Shown here one piece after another: positions 41,037-48,974 of a stretch of 64,000 nt of DNA. Origin of the DNA: Chloroflexota bacterium (lineage in GTDB: Bacteria; Chloroflexota; Anaerolineae; UBA4142); assembly GCA_016215025.1 (NCBI GenBank), contig JACRMI010000150.1, positions 20,927 through 84,926 on the forward strand. Direction: 5' to 3'. Below the pieces are notes generated by a model. It was not told where the DNA came from and made no database searches. It was given only the letters and a program-made list of their open reading frames with translations. The translations under genes and the position numbers were made by a program. Numbering within the stretch: the first letter of the stretch is position 1; each line of letters opens with the position of its first letter.

Positions 41037-41564
41037 ATGGAAATTCGCCTGGCGACTCTTGCCGATTTAAATGCCTGCCTTTTGCTCGACGATTCTTTTG
41101 AGACGGATTATGTGTGGCAAGTGGACGAACGTCGTGACGCACACAGTATCTCATCGGTGTTTCGGCTTACGCGTTTGCCGCGCACAATGAAAGTGACCGG
41201 CGTTATTTCGCGCGACGGTGTGTCGGAAAAATATCGCAAAGGTTCGAATTTGTGGGTCTATGATAATGGCGGTGTGTGCGGTTTTATTGCGGCATCGGTC
41301 GAGGAATGGAATCAATCGGCGAATATTAGTCATGTTGCGGTCGCGCGTGTACAGCGTCGAAAGAAAATCGGTACGCAATTAATGCAGACGGTTTTGGAGT
41401 GGGCACGCTTGAAAAAGCTGAGTATTGTGCTTGCCGATGCGCCGACCAAGGCGTATCCAGCGATTGCGTTTTATCAAAAACATGGTTTTAGCTTCTGCGG
41501 CTTTAGTGATCGCTTGTATCCCAATCGGGACATTGCCATGCTGTTTGCTCTAAAGCTACGTTAA
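41037..41564 (+). CDS. GNAT-family N-acetyltransferase
   Basis: A 175-residue protein of the GNAT fold. The N-terminal beta strand MEIRLATLADLNACLLLD is typical, motif A is VAVARVQRRKKIGTQLMQTVLEWA (about 102-125), where the RRKKIG stretch replaces the R/QxxGxG/A loop, and motif B is AIAFYQKHGFSFCGF. It would transfer acetyl from acetyl-CoA to an amine; substrate unknown. ATG 41037 has AGGAGA a few bases ahead; the longer frame from 40980 runs through the terminator stem and is rejected. Confidence 0.87.
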   Translation: MEIRLATLADLNACLLLDDSFETDYVWQVDERRDAHSISSVFRLTRLPRTMKVTGVISRDGVSEKYRKGSNLWVYDNGGVCGFIAASVEEWNQSANISHVAVARVQRRKKIGTQLMQTVLEWARLKKLSIVLADAPTKAYPAIAFYQKHGFSFCGFSDRLYPNRDIAMLFALKLR

Positions 41565-41685
41565 ATTCCGCAGAATAATGGTTGTTCTATGGAATACCAT
41601 TACCTGGTTCAAATTGACGAATTTCCTGGGAGTCATATAATTACTCTGCGTCGTAACAATCATTGAGTTGATCCTGTGGAGAACA

Positions 41686-43159
41686 ATGCACGCACGAAGG
41701 CTCGTTTCTAGAATTTTCATCAAATACATGGCTTTCCTGCTGATCCTAGTTTGGATTACCACAACTCCATCCGTTAGTGCAGAAGGGTCCTCTTTTATTC
41801 TCAGCGTTCCATCGCTGACGGCCACCTCTACTTTGCTCGATTCACCGCAAATGGCTGAACTGATTGCCAAAGCCCAAGCGAATGGATCGGTGCGTGTAAT
41901 TATCGGATTGCGCGCGGGTTACCAACCTGAAGGGCGACTGGGTAACTCGCAAGCGATCCAAACGCAGCGCGGTGCGATCAAGCAAGCGCAAGCTGCATTG
42001 TTGAAGCAGATATCCAACCATCAGGTCGAGCCGATCAAGCAATTTGCTTCCATCCCCTATCTGGTTATCGAAGTAGATGCAGATGCGCTTGCCACTTTGG
42101 CTTTCTCTCCGAATGTTGCCAGCGTAGCACCAGACCGTCTGCGCCGTCCATCGCTTGTAGAAAGTGTCCCTTTGATTGGTGCATCCAATGCCTGGGCAAA
42201 TGGTTACGCCGGCGCTGGACAGGTTGTAGCTATTCTCGACACGGGTGTTGACAAAATGCATCCCTTTCTCGCTGGCAAGGTGGTGTCTGAAGCGTGTTAC
42301 TCTACGACGAATTCATCCGATACGGCTTTTTCGCTGTGTCCCGGAGGAGTCTCGCAATCCACTGCCCCAGACTCTGGACTTGATTGTACCAGCGTTGGAA
42401 TATGTATTCACGGCACACATGTTGCTGGAATCGCCGCCGGTAAAGACAATGATGCCATCGGTTTTTCCGGTGTTGCCAAAGATGCGAATATCATTTCCAT
42501 CCAGGTTTTTTCTTTTGTTGCTAACTGCGGCTGCATTCAGGCATATGACTCAGACATCTTGTCTGCCATGGAACGTGTCCAAACATTAAGCAGTAGCTAT
42601 AACATCGCGGCAATAAATCTGAGTCTCGGCGGTGAAGCGTATACGACCCAAGCTGAATGTGATGCACAGTATCCGGCGTACAAGGATATGATTGGCAACC
42701 TGCGGTCTTTGGGGATTGCGACTGTCATCGCTTCTGAAAATGACTATTCATCCAATTCGATTGAAGCGCCGGGCTGTGTTTCAGGCGCGATTAGTGTCGG
42801 CTCTACCCAAGATGGTGGCAGTGGAACAACTGCGGACATGGTCTCTGGTTTCTCCGACAGCGCGTCATTTCTGACCCTTCTTGCTCCCGGTCAATACATC
42901 TACTCGTCGGTTCCTGGCACCGGTTTTCAAACGATGATGGGCTTCGATGGCGACGCCTCACGTCGCTGGGGCTTGGGCAGTTTTCAAGTCCGCCCAACCT
43001 TCGGCGACGGTCGATCAAACCCTTACGGCTTTTTACTCCACTGGCAAGCTCGTTACCGATTCGCGGAATGGGATTACCAAACCTCGCATCGAACTAGATG
43101 CGGCAACTCGGTTCCCCATCAGTCTCAAGCTATATTTTTTCCCCTTTATCTCCAAATAA
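41686..43159 (+). pseudogene. Secreted S8 subtilisin, frameshifted at the catalytic serine
   Basis: A subtilase of about 490 codons. Signal peptide residues 1-30 (MHARRLVSRIFIKYMAFLLI to SVSAEG), an I9-like propeptide (about 65-150; VRVIIGLRAGYQPEG to VASVAPDRL), catalytic Asp in AILDTGVDKM and His in IHGTHVAGIAAG are in frame. Near 42940 the frame breaks: the first frame reads TMMGFDG, while the next frame continues as SMATPHVAGAWAVF, the Ser motif of the family. Two bases appear to be missing between GGC and T of what should be GGC-ACT-TCG. The second frame runs on to the stop at 43159. So the enzyme as read is inactive unless frameshifting or a sequencing error is involved. ATG 41686 follows GGAG. 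Confidence 0.82.
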
Positions 43160-43170
43160 CACTTGTAGAT

Positions 43171-43214
43171 ATGAGAAAAGCCAGGTTCCAAATAGGAAGC
43201 CTGGCTTTTCTCAT
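43171..43214. terminator. Bidirectional terminator between subtilisin and GDPD genes
   Basis: ATGAGAAAAGCCAGG pairs with CCTGGCTTTTCTCAT with a small internal asymmetry. It separates the convergent genes ending at 43159 (+) and 43218 (-). Confidence 0.85.
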
Positions 43215-43217
43215 GTA

Positions 43218-44027
43218 CTATCCCAGCACTTGCCGTGCCACATCGGGCTTGTTCGTCATGATCGAGTTCACACCGAGTGCGGCGAGTCGTTTCATCTCGT
43301 TTGGATCGTCGACGGTCCACACATTGAGAGGATAACCTTTGCCGTGCGCCCAGGTAGCATACGCTGGCGTCACCATCGTTCCGTTGGGGTGGAGCGCGTT
43401 GGGATGTGCCAAGGGCATGAACCAACCGCGCGCGATAAAGATCGGCAAAAAGTTGGCGTATAAATAACCGCGCGTCAAATGCGGCGCGATGGAGCGCATT
43501 CGATTCAAGTAGAATGGATTGAAGCAAGAGACCATCACGCGTTTTTCAGAATGCGTTTCTTCAATTACTTTGGCAACCATGCCTTCGAGCCGACTATTTT
43601 CAAACAATCCAAAAAAGACGGCGACCGAAAGCTTGGCGCGTTGCCAGCGCGTGAGATTCGCCGAATTTGAGGGCCACGGCCGCAGCGCTTCTGTTTTCAA
43701 TTCGATGTTGACGATGCCGCGCGGAGATATTTCGGTCAAGACCTCTTCCAACGTGGGAATTTTTTCGCCGCAAAATTTTGCATTGAACCATCCGCCCGCG
43801 TCGAGTTGGCGTACCTCGCCCAACGTCATTTGATTGATGAGACCTTTGCCGTTCGTCGTGCGGTCAACGGTGCCGTCGTGTATGATGACGGGCACATCGT
43901 CTTTCGTTAGCGTAACGTCAAGTTCAACGCCATCCGCGCCCATATCGAGTGCGAGCCTGAACGAGGCGAGAGTGTTTTCGGGCGCGGATGCGCTCGCGCC
44001 GCGATGTCCGATGATGAGTGGTTTCAT
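43218..44027 (-). CDS. Glycerophosphodiester phosphodiesterase
   Basis: A 269-residue GDPD-family TIM barrel. Signature residues: HRGASASAPENTLASF (about 7-22), GADGVELDVTLTKDD with the metal-binding Glu and Asp (about 33-47), VIIHDGTVDRTTNG (about 50-63) with the second catalytic His, and NIELKTE (about 106) for a further metal ligand. It hydrolyses glycerophosphodiesters such as glycerophosphoglycerol to glycerol 3-phosphate. No signal peptide. The gene next to it upstream (44139-44879) is a diverged paralogue, so this is a tandem duplication. Confidence 0.9.
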   Translation of the reverse strand: MKPLIIGHRGASASAPENTLASFRLALDMGADGVELDVTLTKDDVPVIIHDGTVDRTTNGKGLINQMTLGEVRQLDAGGWFNAKFCGEKIPTLEEVLTEISPRGIVNIELKTEALRPWPSNSANLTRWQRAKLSVAVFFGLFENSRLEGMVAKVIEETHSEKRVMVSCFNPFYLNRMRSIAPHLTRGYLYANFLPIFIARGWFMPLAHPNALHPNGTMVTPAYATWAHGKGYPLNVWTVDDPNEMKRLAALGVNSIMTNKPDVARQVLG

Positions 44028-44070
44028 TGTTCCTTTGCTCTATGTAAGGTTTCGTATTTTCCGAAAAATT

Positions 44071-44137
44071 GCCCGCGAATCTCGCGAATCTTCGTTAAAA
44101 TTTTTTATTCGCGTGATTCGCGGGGATTCGCGGATAA
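44071..44137. repeat. Stop-adjacent iterated-word hairpin 4 (between the GDPD paralogues)
   Basis: One arm (44071-44090) is GCCCGCGAATC and TCGCGAATC; the other (44107-44133) is ATTCGCG, TGATTCGCGG and GGATTCGCGG. The unit is CGCGAATC. On the minus strand it begins 2 bases after the stop codon of the upstream GDPD gene. AT-rich loop of about 16 bases. Confidence 0.8.
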
Positions 44138-44138
44138 A

Positions 44139-44879
44139 TTATTGATCGACAATCTTGCGTAGAAGGTCAGGTTTGTTCGACATGATGCCATCGACGCCGA
44201 GCGCGAGGACGCGTGTCATTTCGTTTGGCTCGTCGGGATGGTACACCATGATGCGATAATTTCTTCGCCTTGCCCAAGCGATATAGTTCGGCGTTGCCAT
44301 CTCTTCGTTGATGTGCAATTCTTGCGGCTGCGTGAGGAAGCGAAACCAGAAACCATGCAAAAGCCAGGGAAAGATTTTGGTGTGATAGATAAAGCCGCGA
44401 GGAAGGTTTGGCTCCGCTTGGCGGATATGGTAGAGCGAGATGGGATGAAACGACGTGAGGATAACATCCTGCGCATAGGGCGACTGGCGAACGATCTCGA
44501 TGATTGCTCGCTCGCGCCCGTCGTCTTTAAATTCATTCGGACCACGTTTGACTTCGATAATCGTCTTGCCACGCGAGCCGACCGCATCCAAAACTTGTTC
44601 CAGCGTTGGAATTTTCTCGCCGCGAAATTTTTCGCCGAACCATGCGCCCGCATTGATTTGTTTGACCTCTGCCAGCGTCAAGTGTTGGAGCGAGCGAATG
44701 CCGTGTGTAGGCAGAGCATTGGTGCTGTAATGGCAGATGACGGGAATGCCATCTTTCGTTGGGACCACGTCCAATTCAATACCATCCGCGCCCATAGCGT
44801 AGGCGAGGTTGAATGCGGTGATAGTGTTCTCCGGTGCGTAGGCACTTGCGCCGCGATGTCCGATGACGAGTGGCTTCAT
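44139..44879 (-). CDS. Glycerophosphodiester phosphodiesterase paralogue
   Basis: A 246-residue GDPD. HRGASAYAPENTITAF (about 7-22), GADGIELDVVPTKDG (about 33-47) and IIEVKRGPNE (about 104) keep the metal site and one catalytic His, but the second region reads VICHYSTNALPTHG instead of the family's VxxHDxxxDRTTxG: the His is kept while the Asp next to it is Tyr and the DRTT stretch is lost. This may change specificity or activity. Same strand and orientation as the neighbour at 43218-44027. A terminator of the gene further upstream (44882-44917) lies right before its start, so a separate promoter is likely. Confidence 0.87.
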   Translation of the reverse strand: MKPLVIGHRGASAYAPENTITAFNLAYAMGADGIELDVVPTKDGIPVICHYSTNALPTHGIRSLQHLTLAEVKQINAGAWFGEKFRGEKIPTLEQVLDAVGSRGKTIIEVKRGPNEFKDDGRERAIIEIVRQSPYAQDVILTSFHPISLYHIRQAEPNLPRGFIYHTKIFPWLLHGFWFRFLTQPQELHINEEMATPNYIAWARRRNYRIMVYHPDEPNEMTRVLALGVDGIMSNKPDLLRKIVDQ

Positions 44880-44881
44880 TG

Positions 44882-44917
44882 AAAAAAAACCTCGTAGTGA
44901 ATTTCAACTACGAGGTT
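44882..44917 (-). terminator. Terminator of the 45004-45429 gene
   Basis: Read on the minus strand, AACCTCGTAGT pairs with ACTACGAGGTT around an 8-base loop and is followed by a run of eight T residues, a textbook intrinsic terminator. It overlaps the 5' region of the GDPD paralogue gene. Confidence 0.88.
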
Positions 44918-45003
44918 ATTGTACGCAATTCCGTGCCAAGAACCAAATTATCCAACCTGTGGCTGTGGCACGTTCGGTGACAGGTGTTCTCTGTCGGCTA
45001 TCG

Positions 45004-45429
45004 CTATTTCGCGCTCAGGTCAAAGCCGCTCACCTTCCACTCACTGCCCGATTTGGCGAATTCCAATGTTACTGTACCCGCACCACCCCGCATCGTTACC
45101 GTGCCTTCCATGCGACCCTGATCGTTTTCAATGTTGCGTGAATTGAAACTCCATTGGATCGGCTGTGCATTACCACGCTCGATCGTTTGCTTCAACCCTT
45201 GAGCACTGCCTAGCTCTTGTTGCAAGCTAGGATGACAGAGTCCAAATGCCGTCTCATATTCGCCATTCTTGAGCGACAGCATGAATTTTTCGCCGACATC
45301 GGCGATGGGTTGGGTCAAGCCGATGCCGCCGAGTCCACCCAAAAGTCCGAGCCCCATGAGCGCGATGCAACCACAAGCGCACAGGGCAAGGATACCCCCA
45401 GCGACGAGCAGCACTGTTTTCTTGTTCAT
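45004..45429 (-). CDS. Small membrane-anchored protein with DUF4864-like domain
   Basis: A 141-residue protein. Residues 5-38 form a hydrophobic N-terminal segment with several Cys and Gly (LLVAGGILALCACGCIAL), a membrane anchor or lipoprotein-like signal. The remaining domain (about 45-141; IADVGEKFMLSLKNGEYETAFGLCHPSLQQELG) resembles the NTF2-like DUF4864/DUF4878 group, in which a short chain of helices is followed by a curved beta sheet. Function unknown; such domains are common in small membrane proteins. It is followed by a strong terminator. Upstream lies copy A of the 118-bp repeat. Confidence 0.72.
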   Translation of the reverse strand: MNKKTVLLVAGGILALCACGCIALMGLGLLGGLGGIGLTQPIADVGEKFMLSLKNGEYETAFGLCHPSLQQELGSAQGLKQTIERGNAQPIQWSFNSRNIENDQGRMEGTVTMRGGAGTVTLEFAKSGSEWKVSGFDLSAK

Positions 45430-45500
45430 TGTTTTCCTCCGGTTCTTGGATTTTTTCTCTGATATTTGATGAACTTGTTGTTTTCACCTACGGTGATGGA

Positions 45501-45618
45501 GAACGCTACCGCCCGCCGATTCCGCCGCAAGGTGTCTTGCGAAATGAAAGTGCGTTTGCCAGCGCAAACCGCACACGCCAAAAGGCGGCGACCGTGGCGG
45601 AATCGGCGGGCAGGTGTT
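45501..45618. repeat. 118-bp palindromic repeat, copy A
   Basis: Begins GAACGCTACCGCCCGCC and ends GGCGGGCAGGTGTT. Terminal inverted repeat of 15 bp (CCCGCCGATTCCGCC at 45512-45526 and its complement at 45596-45610), with an inner hairpin GTTTGC/GCAAAC. About 93 percent identical to copy B at 46161-46278, same orientation. No open frame of note inside; it has the size and structure of a miniature element. Confidence 0.88.
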
Positions 45619-45689
45619 CCACGCCGTCTGTCTCTTTGTGCGGCTGAACCATTGATTAGGCGGAAACGCGATGTCCTGGTTAGGTTGAA

Positions 45690-46121
45690 TCAGTCTTCAT
45701 ACCAAGTGACTTCGTCAACATACCACTTGCCCTCAATCTTGACCCACGTATAGACTGGACCATTCAATAGTTGTAGGAAATCCTTGATTTCAAAAGGGTA
45801 CAAGGTTGCCTTATCACCTTCAAATGACAAGGAGTGGTTCGGGCGAAGACGATACCCAGGAAAGTCTATCTTGAACCGCTCAAGGTCATTTGTCTGTTGA
45901 TAATGTGAAGTCGTGTAACGGTACGCGCTCGCGTAGTCTTGTTGCTGCAACAATTCATTCAATTCGTTGTATCGAGATTCAATGGCGAGTTTGTCTTCAT
46001 TACAGCAAACAGAGAAAAACAAAGTCCTACCCAAACACGTCACCATAACAAATGTAATCAGTACAGCGATGGAATTTCGTAGTATGTGTCCAGGTCTTTT
46101 TCTGTTATTCTCAATTCTCAT
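45690..46121 (-). CDS. Small membrane-anchored protein, unknown
   Basis: A 143-residue protein. ATG 46121 (MRIENNRKRPG) is chosen because the longer frame runs through repeat copy B and so is unlikely to be real protein. One membrane helix at about 15-35 (LRNSIAVLITFVMVTCLG), then an NTF2-like helical and beta domain: KLAIESRYNELNELLQQQDYASAYRYT and a C-terminal VYTWVKIEGKWYVDEVTW, resembling DUF4864/4878-type domains as in the neighbour at 45004-45429. The final strand pattern 'Trp-x-x-x-x-Gly-x-Trp-x-Val-Asp' supports this. Function unknown; possibly a paralogous set with its neighbours. Confidence 0.65.
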   Translation of the reverse strand: MRIENNRKRPGHILRNSIAVLITFVMVTCLGRTLFFSVCCNEDKLAIESRYNELNELLQQQDYASAYRYTTSHYQQTNDLERFKIDFPGYRLRPNHSLSFEGDKATLYPFEIKDFLQLLNGPVYTWVKIEGKWYVDEVTWYED

Positions 46122-46160
46122 GGCTTGCGCTCTACGCACGAATTGTCGCGGGATGGCGTG

Positions 46161-46278
46161 GAACGCTACCGCCCGCCGATTCCGCCGCAAGGTGTCTGGC
46201 GAAATGCAAGTACGCTTGCCAGCGCAAACCCCACACGCCAAAAGGCGGCGACCGTGGCGGAATCGGCGGGCAGGTGTT
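46161..46278. repeat. 118-bp palindromic repeat, copy B
   Basis: Same sequence and orientation as copy A with a few substitutions (for example TCTGGC for TCTTGC, and TACGCTTG for TGCGTTTG). Terminal inverted repeats at 46172-46186 and 46256-46270 are intact. Sits between the starts and stops of two minus-strand small genes, as copy A does. Confidence 0.88.
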
Positions 46279-46300
46279 TGCAGACGTGCTTCGGGTCTAT

Positions 46301-46744
46301 TTAGTGACAACGAATATCAAGCGTGACATCCGAGCCAGAATCTTCAAGTTCTACGATAAAACGTTTTTCTAAAGCAGTCGCAGTGCTATTATCCAGTTTC
46401 ACCCATGCAGTTATTGATTTACTCGTATATGGGCTATCCACGACTCTCGGAAACTCCACCTTTGCGTAATACGATTTGATAGTTTCCAGCGACGACGTTG
46501 ATGACAGAATTAACTCGGCTTGGTACAGACACGTATTGCCATTACCAGGGTGTGATAATTCGATTCTTTTCTCTACCAATGCCGTATTTGGTGGCAATGG
46601 GTATTCAAATAGATTGTTTGCGAATCGCCATAACGTCCACTGGTTGATTGCAATAGGTATCGTCATCGGAATCACGCAACAAACAATTGGAATTCCGATA
46701 ACGAAACAAAGAATCAGGGAAAATGTTTTCAGATGCTGGCGCAT
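46301..46744 (-). CDS. Small membrane protein, unknown
   Basis: A 147-residue protein with an N-terminal membrane helix or lipoprotein-like signal (LILCFVIGIPIVCCVIPM, about 10-30). The outer part (about 45-147) is predicted beta-rich, with an ELILSSTSSLETIKSYYAKVEF segment reminiscent of domains in which a helix and a strand are used to compare two states. No recognised family. No clear ribosome-binding site was found. Upstream, 278 bases contain palindromes only. Confidence 0.55.
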   Translation of the reverse strand: MRQHLKTFSLILCFVIGIPIVCCVIPMTIPIAINQWTLWRFANNLFEYPLPPNTALVEKRIELSHPGNGNTCLYQAELILSSTSSLETIKSYYAKVEFPRVVDSPYTSKSITAWVKLDNSTATALEKRFIVELEDSGSDVTLDIRCH

Positions 46745-46845
46745 GATATGTTTTCAATCGGATAATCTTCAAGAGGCAGTTTACAGGATGGAAGCACCAC
46801 GCACGATAACAACGGCATGTCTGCAAACTCACGTTTTCCGCATCT

Positions 46846-46865
46846 TGCATCTACCGGTAGATGCA
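46846..46865. repeat. 20-bp perfect palindrome
   Basis: TGCATCTACC followed by its complement GGTAGATGCA, with further related words (ATCTATAT, GCATCTATATCTAGATA) in the next 60 bases. Symmetry suggests an operator or the stem of a hairpin; no regulator can be named. Confidence 0.6.
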
Positions 46866-46957
46866 TGTATCTATATCCATATGCTTTGTGAGCATCTATA
46901 TCTAGATACCGCTGTCCCCACCTTTGGTTCGGCTAACCCAATTGGCTCACCATGCAA

Positions 46958-47006
46958 CATCGCACGCTTCATGCTCCGTTCTTCAGAGACACACAAGCGT
47001 GCGATG
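46958..47006 (-). terminator. Hairpin after the SPFH gene
   Basis: CATCGCACGCTT and AAGCGTGCGATG (12 bp, perfect) flank 25 bases. It lies 17 bases past the stop of the minus-strand SPFH gene and would end the envelope-stress operon, although no strong T-run follows on the minus strand. Confidence 0.5.
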
Positions 47007-47022
47007 TATCGTTATCGAATAT

Positions 47023-48081
47023 TTAGCTCAACTTCGTTCCGTCGTTGCTACAGAATTTTGCGCCCGCAGGATTTTCCGTTCCGCAGGTGGGACACTTGAC
47101 TGTGCCCGCACCTAGCTTGGTTCCGCAACTGTTGCAGAACTTTGCCCCGACCGGATTCGACGTGTTGCAGTTGGGGCAGATGACGGTCGCCGCACCGCGG
47201 GTGGGCGCATTCTGCTGCGCGCCTTGCATCGCTTGCGACATCATGCCCGCCAAGCCTGCGCCCAAGCCCGCGCCTGCACCCAAGCCAACGCCCATTTGCA
47301 TTGCGCCTGCACCTGCACCGCTGGGATTGGTCGCCGCATCGCCCATCGCGCGCGCGGCTTTGAACTTCAAGTACTTGTCCATGTCGCCGATCGCGCCCAT
47401 CGATGCGCGTTCGTCAATCGCTTTCGCCGTTTCTTCCGTCGGCGTGATCGCGCTGACGTAGAGCGCCTTGAGTACCAAACCAACGCGCGCAAAATCGTCG
47501 GTGAGTTGTCCCTTGGTTCCCGCGCCGATTTCGCTGTACATGCTAGGTAGATCAAGCACCGACTTTTTCTGCTCGCCGAGCAAGTCCGTCATCTTGGCGA
47601 TAATGATGCTGCGCAAGAAATTGTCGATCGCGTCAGTCGTGTAAATGCCTTGCTGACCGACGATGCCGTTGACGAACAGCGATGGATCTTTGACCTGGAA
47701 CGCGAATGTGCCGAACGAACGCAATCGCACCATGCCCAGGTCGGGATCGCGGAAGGCGATGGGTTCAGGCGTGCCCCATTTCTGATTCAAAAATTCTTTA
47801 AGGTTGACAAAGACCACTTCGGCAGGGAAGGGCGTTTTGCCACTCGTCGCCAAGCCAATGATGCTGGCGAGAATCGGAATGTTCGCGGTCGTGAGCGTGT
47901 GCCGACCGGGGCCCAACACGTCCAGCGATTTACCATCGCGAAAGAAAACGGCATTCTGACTTTCGCGCACGATCACCTGCGAACCGAGGCGAAAATCGCC
48001 GGGGCCATCCGGCGGCTCACGATGGACGATTTCATTTCCGGTATTGTCGAGAAACTCGACGACATCAATGATTCGAGGCAT
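47023..48081 (-). CDS. SPFH-domain protein with C-terminal double zinc ribbon (YdjI-like)
   Basis: A 352-residue protein. Residues about 20-230 form an SPFH/Band 7-type domain as in YdjI-like 'virion core' proteins (GSQVIVRESQNAVFFRDGK, then GTFAFQVKDPSLFVNGIVG). Residues about 240-290 are a flexible Ala/Gly/Met-rich linker with many Gly-Ala repeats. The C terminus has two zinc ribbons: CPNCNTSNPVGAKFCNSCG and CPTCGTENPAGAKFCSNDG; the last ribbon has Asn-Asp in place of its second Cys, so it may not bind zinc. In Bacillus the homologous ydj operon pairs this protein with a PspA-like protein, and the PspA gene is next to it here. Confidence 0.87.
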   Translation of the reverse strand: MPRIIDVVEFLDNTGNEIVHREPPDGPGDFRLGSQVIVRESQNAVFFRDGKSLDVLGPGRHTLTTANIPILASIIGLATSGKTPFPAEVVFVNLKEFLNQKWGTPEPIAFRDPDLGMVRLRSFGTFAFQVKDPSLFVNGIVGQQGIYTTDAIDNFLRSIIIAKMTDLLGEQKKSVLDLPSMYSEIGAGTKGQLTDDFARVGLVLKALYVSAITPTEETAKAIDERASMGAIGDMDKYLKFKAARAMGDAATNPSGAGAGAMQMGVGLGAGAGLGAGLAGMMSQAMQGAQQNAPTRGAATVICPNCNTSNPVGAKFCNSCGTKLGAGTVKCPTCGTENPAGAKFCSNDGTKLS

Positions 48082-48105
48082 TTTGTGTCTCCTAGTCTTA
48101 ACGTC

Positions 48106-48178
48106 TGATAGTCATGTAGTCGCGCCGCGCAGTCTCCTTTGACTATTCGACTACGCGACTATTCGACTAATTGACTAT
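48106..48178. repeat. Stop-adjacent iterated-word hairpin 5 (PspA/SPFH gap)
   Basis: The arm nearest the SPFH gene (48106-48133) reads GATAGTCATGTAGTCGCG; the other (48140-48178) consists of GACTATTCGACTACGCG, ACTATTCGACTA and ATTGACTAT. The pairing includes the stop codon of the PspA gene on the minus strand. Confidence 0.82.
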
Positions 48179-48834
48179 TTCCCCATTTTCTTTTTGAGTT
48201 CGGCGAGTTTATCTTCCACCGCGTCGTTGTCTCCGAGCGCTTTGAACTCATCGTCCATCGACGCTTTTTTCACTTCGTCGTTGGCTTCGGCACGCGCTTC
48301 TTCTTCTTCGATGCGGCGTTCCATGCGGGCGAGATCGGATGAATAATCGACGGAGGAAATCTTGGCGGAAGCCGCCGATATTTGTTTTTTGGCTTCGGTG
48401 CGCTTGGCGCGGGCGATCAAGGCATCTTTGTTGCGGCGCGCGTCTTGATATTTCGCTTCCAGCGAATCGAGGTCGGCTTTTAATTTTTGCACGGCTTGAT
48501 GCTGCGCCTCAAGTTGCTTTTGGTAAATCTCAACTTGCGCGGTGTAATCACCTTGGCGACGCAATGCCTCGCGCGCGAGATCATCGCGATTCTTTTCGAC
48601 GGCGAGTTCGGCCTTTTTGCCCCATTCGTCGACGTTGCCCTTGGCTTCGTCGAGATCATGCTGGATCATTTTTTCTTGCGCGATTTGCTCGGCGACTTGG
48701 GATTGGCCTTGACGCAGCGCGTCTTCCATGTCACGCAGAATTTGGTTCAACATTTTTTCTGGATCCTCGGCGCGATTCAACAGATCGTTGATGTTCGCGC
48801 GCAAAATCTGACTGGTCCGGTCTAAGATACTCAT
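48175..48834 (-). CDS. PspA/IM30 family membrane-stress protein
   Basis: A 219-residue, almost fully alpha-helical coiled-coil protein. N terminus MSILDRTSQILRANINDLLNRAEDPEKMLNQIL is the canonical start of PspA/Vipp1, with amphipathic helix and EDPEKML motif. Long heptads follow (about 25-210). PspA-type proteins coat damaged inner membrane and stop proton leakage. The protein is encoded between DUF4178 and SPFH genes, as in the ydj-type operon of Bacillus, in which the SPFH partner anchors PspA in membrane domains. Confidence 0.93.
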   Translation of the reverse strand: MSILDRTSQILRANINDLLNRAEDPEKMLNQILRDMEDALRQGQSQVAEQIAQEKMIQHDLDEAKGNVDEWGKKAELAVEKNRDDLAREALRRQGDYTAQVEIYQKQLEAQHQAVQKLKADLDSLEAKYQDARRNKDALIARAKRTEAKKQISAASAKISSVDYSSDLARMERRIEEEEARAEANDEVKKASMDDEFKALGDNDAVEDKLAELKKKMGK

Positions 48835-48859
48835 TGTGTCCTCCTCGCTGATTTGCGAC

Positions 48860-48963
48860 TGTCATTCTGAGGAGCGGTTGCGCCATCTTTGATGGCGATG
48901 CGACGAACGCGAAGCGTCTCACATTGCGAATTTGAGAGATTCTTCACTTCGCTCAGAATGACA
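48860..48963. repeat. Dispersed palindromic repeat, family A-related copy 2
   Basis: TGTCATTCTGAG (48860-48871) and CTCAGAATGACA (48952-48963) form a perfect 12-bp terminal inverted repeat. The inner part holds GCGATG and GCGAAGCGTCTC words. The 'TGTCATT...GAG' end is related to family A copies, with TCTGAG in place of TCGAG. Confidence 0.8.
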
Positions 48964-48974
48964 ACCTTTGTAAA

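Noticed and set aside
45466..45753. A 95-codon open frame on the plus strand
   Set aside because: Most of it is the 118-bp repeat copy A; the translation merely reflects the repeat.
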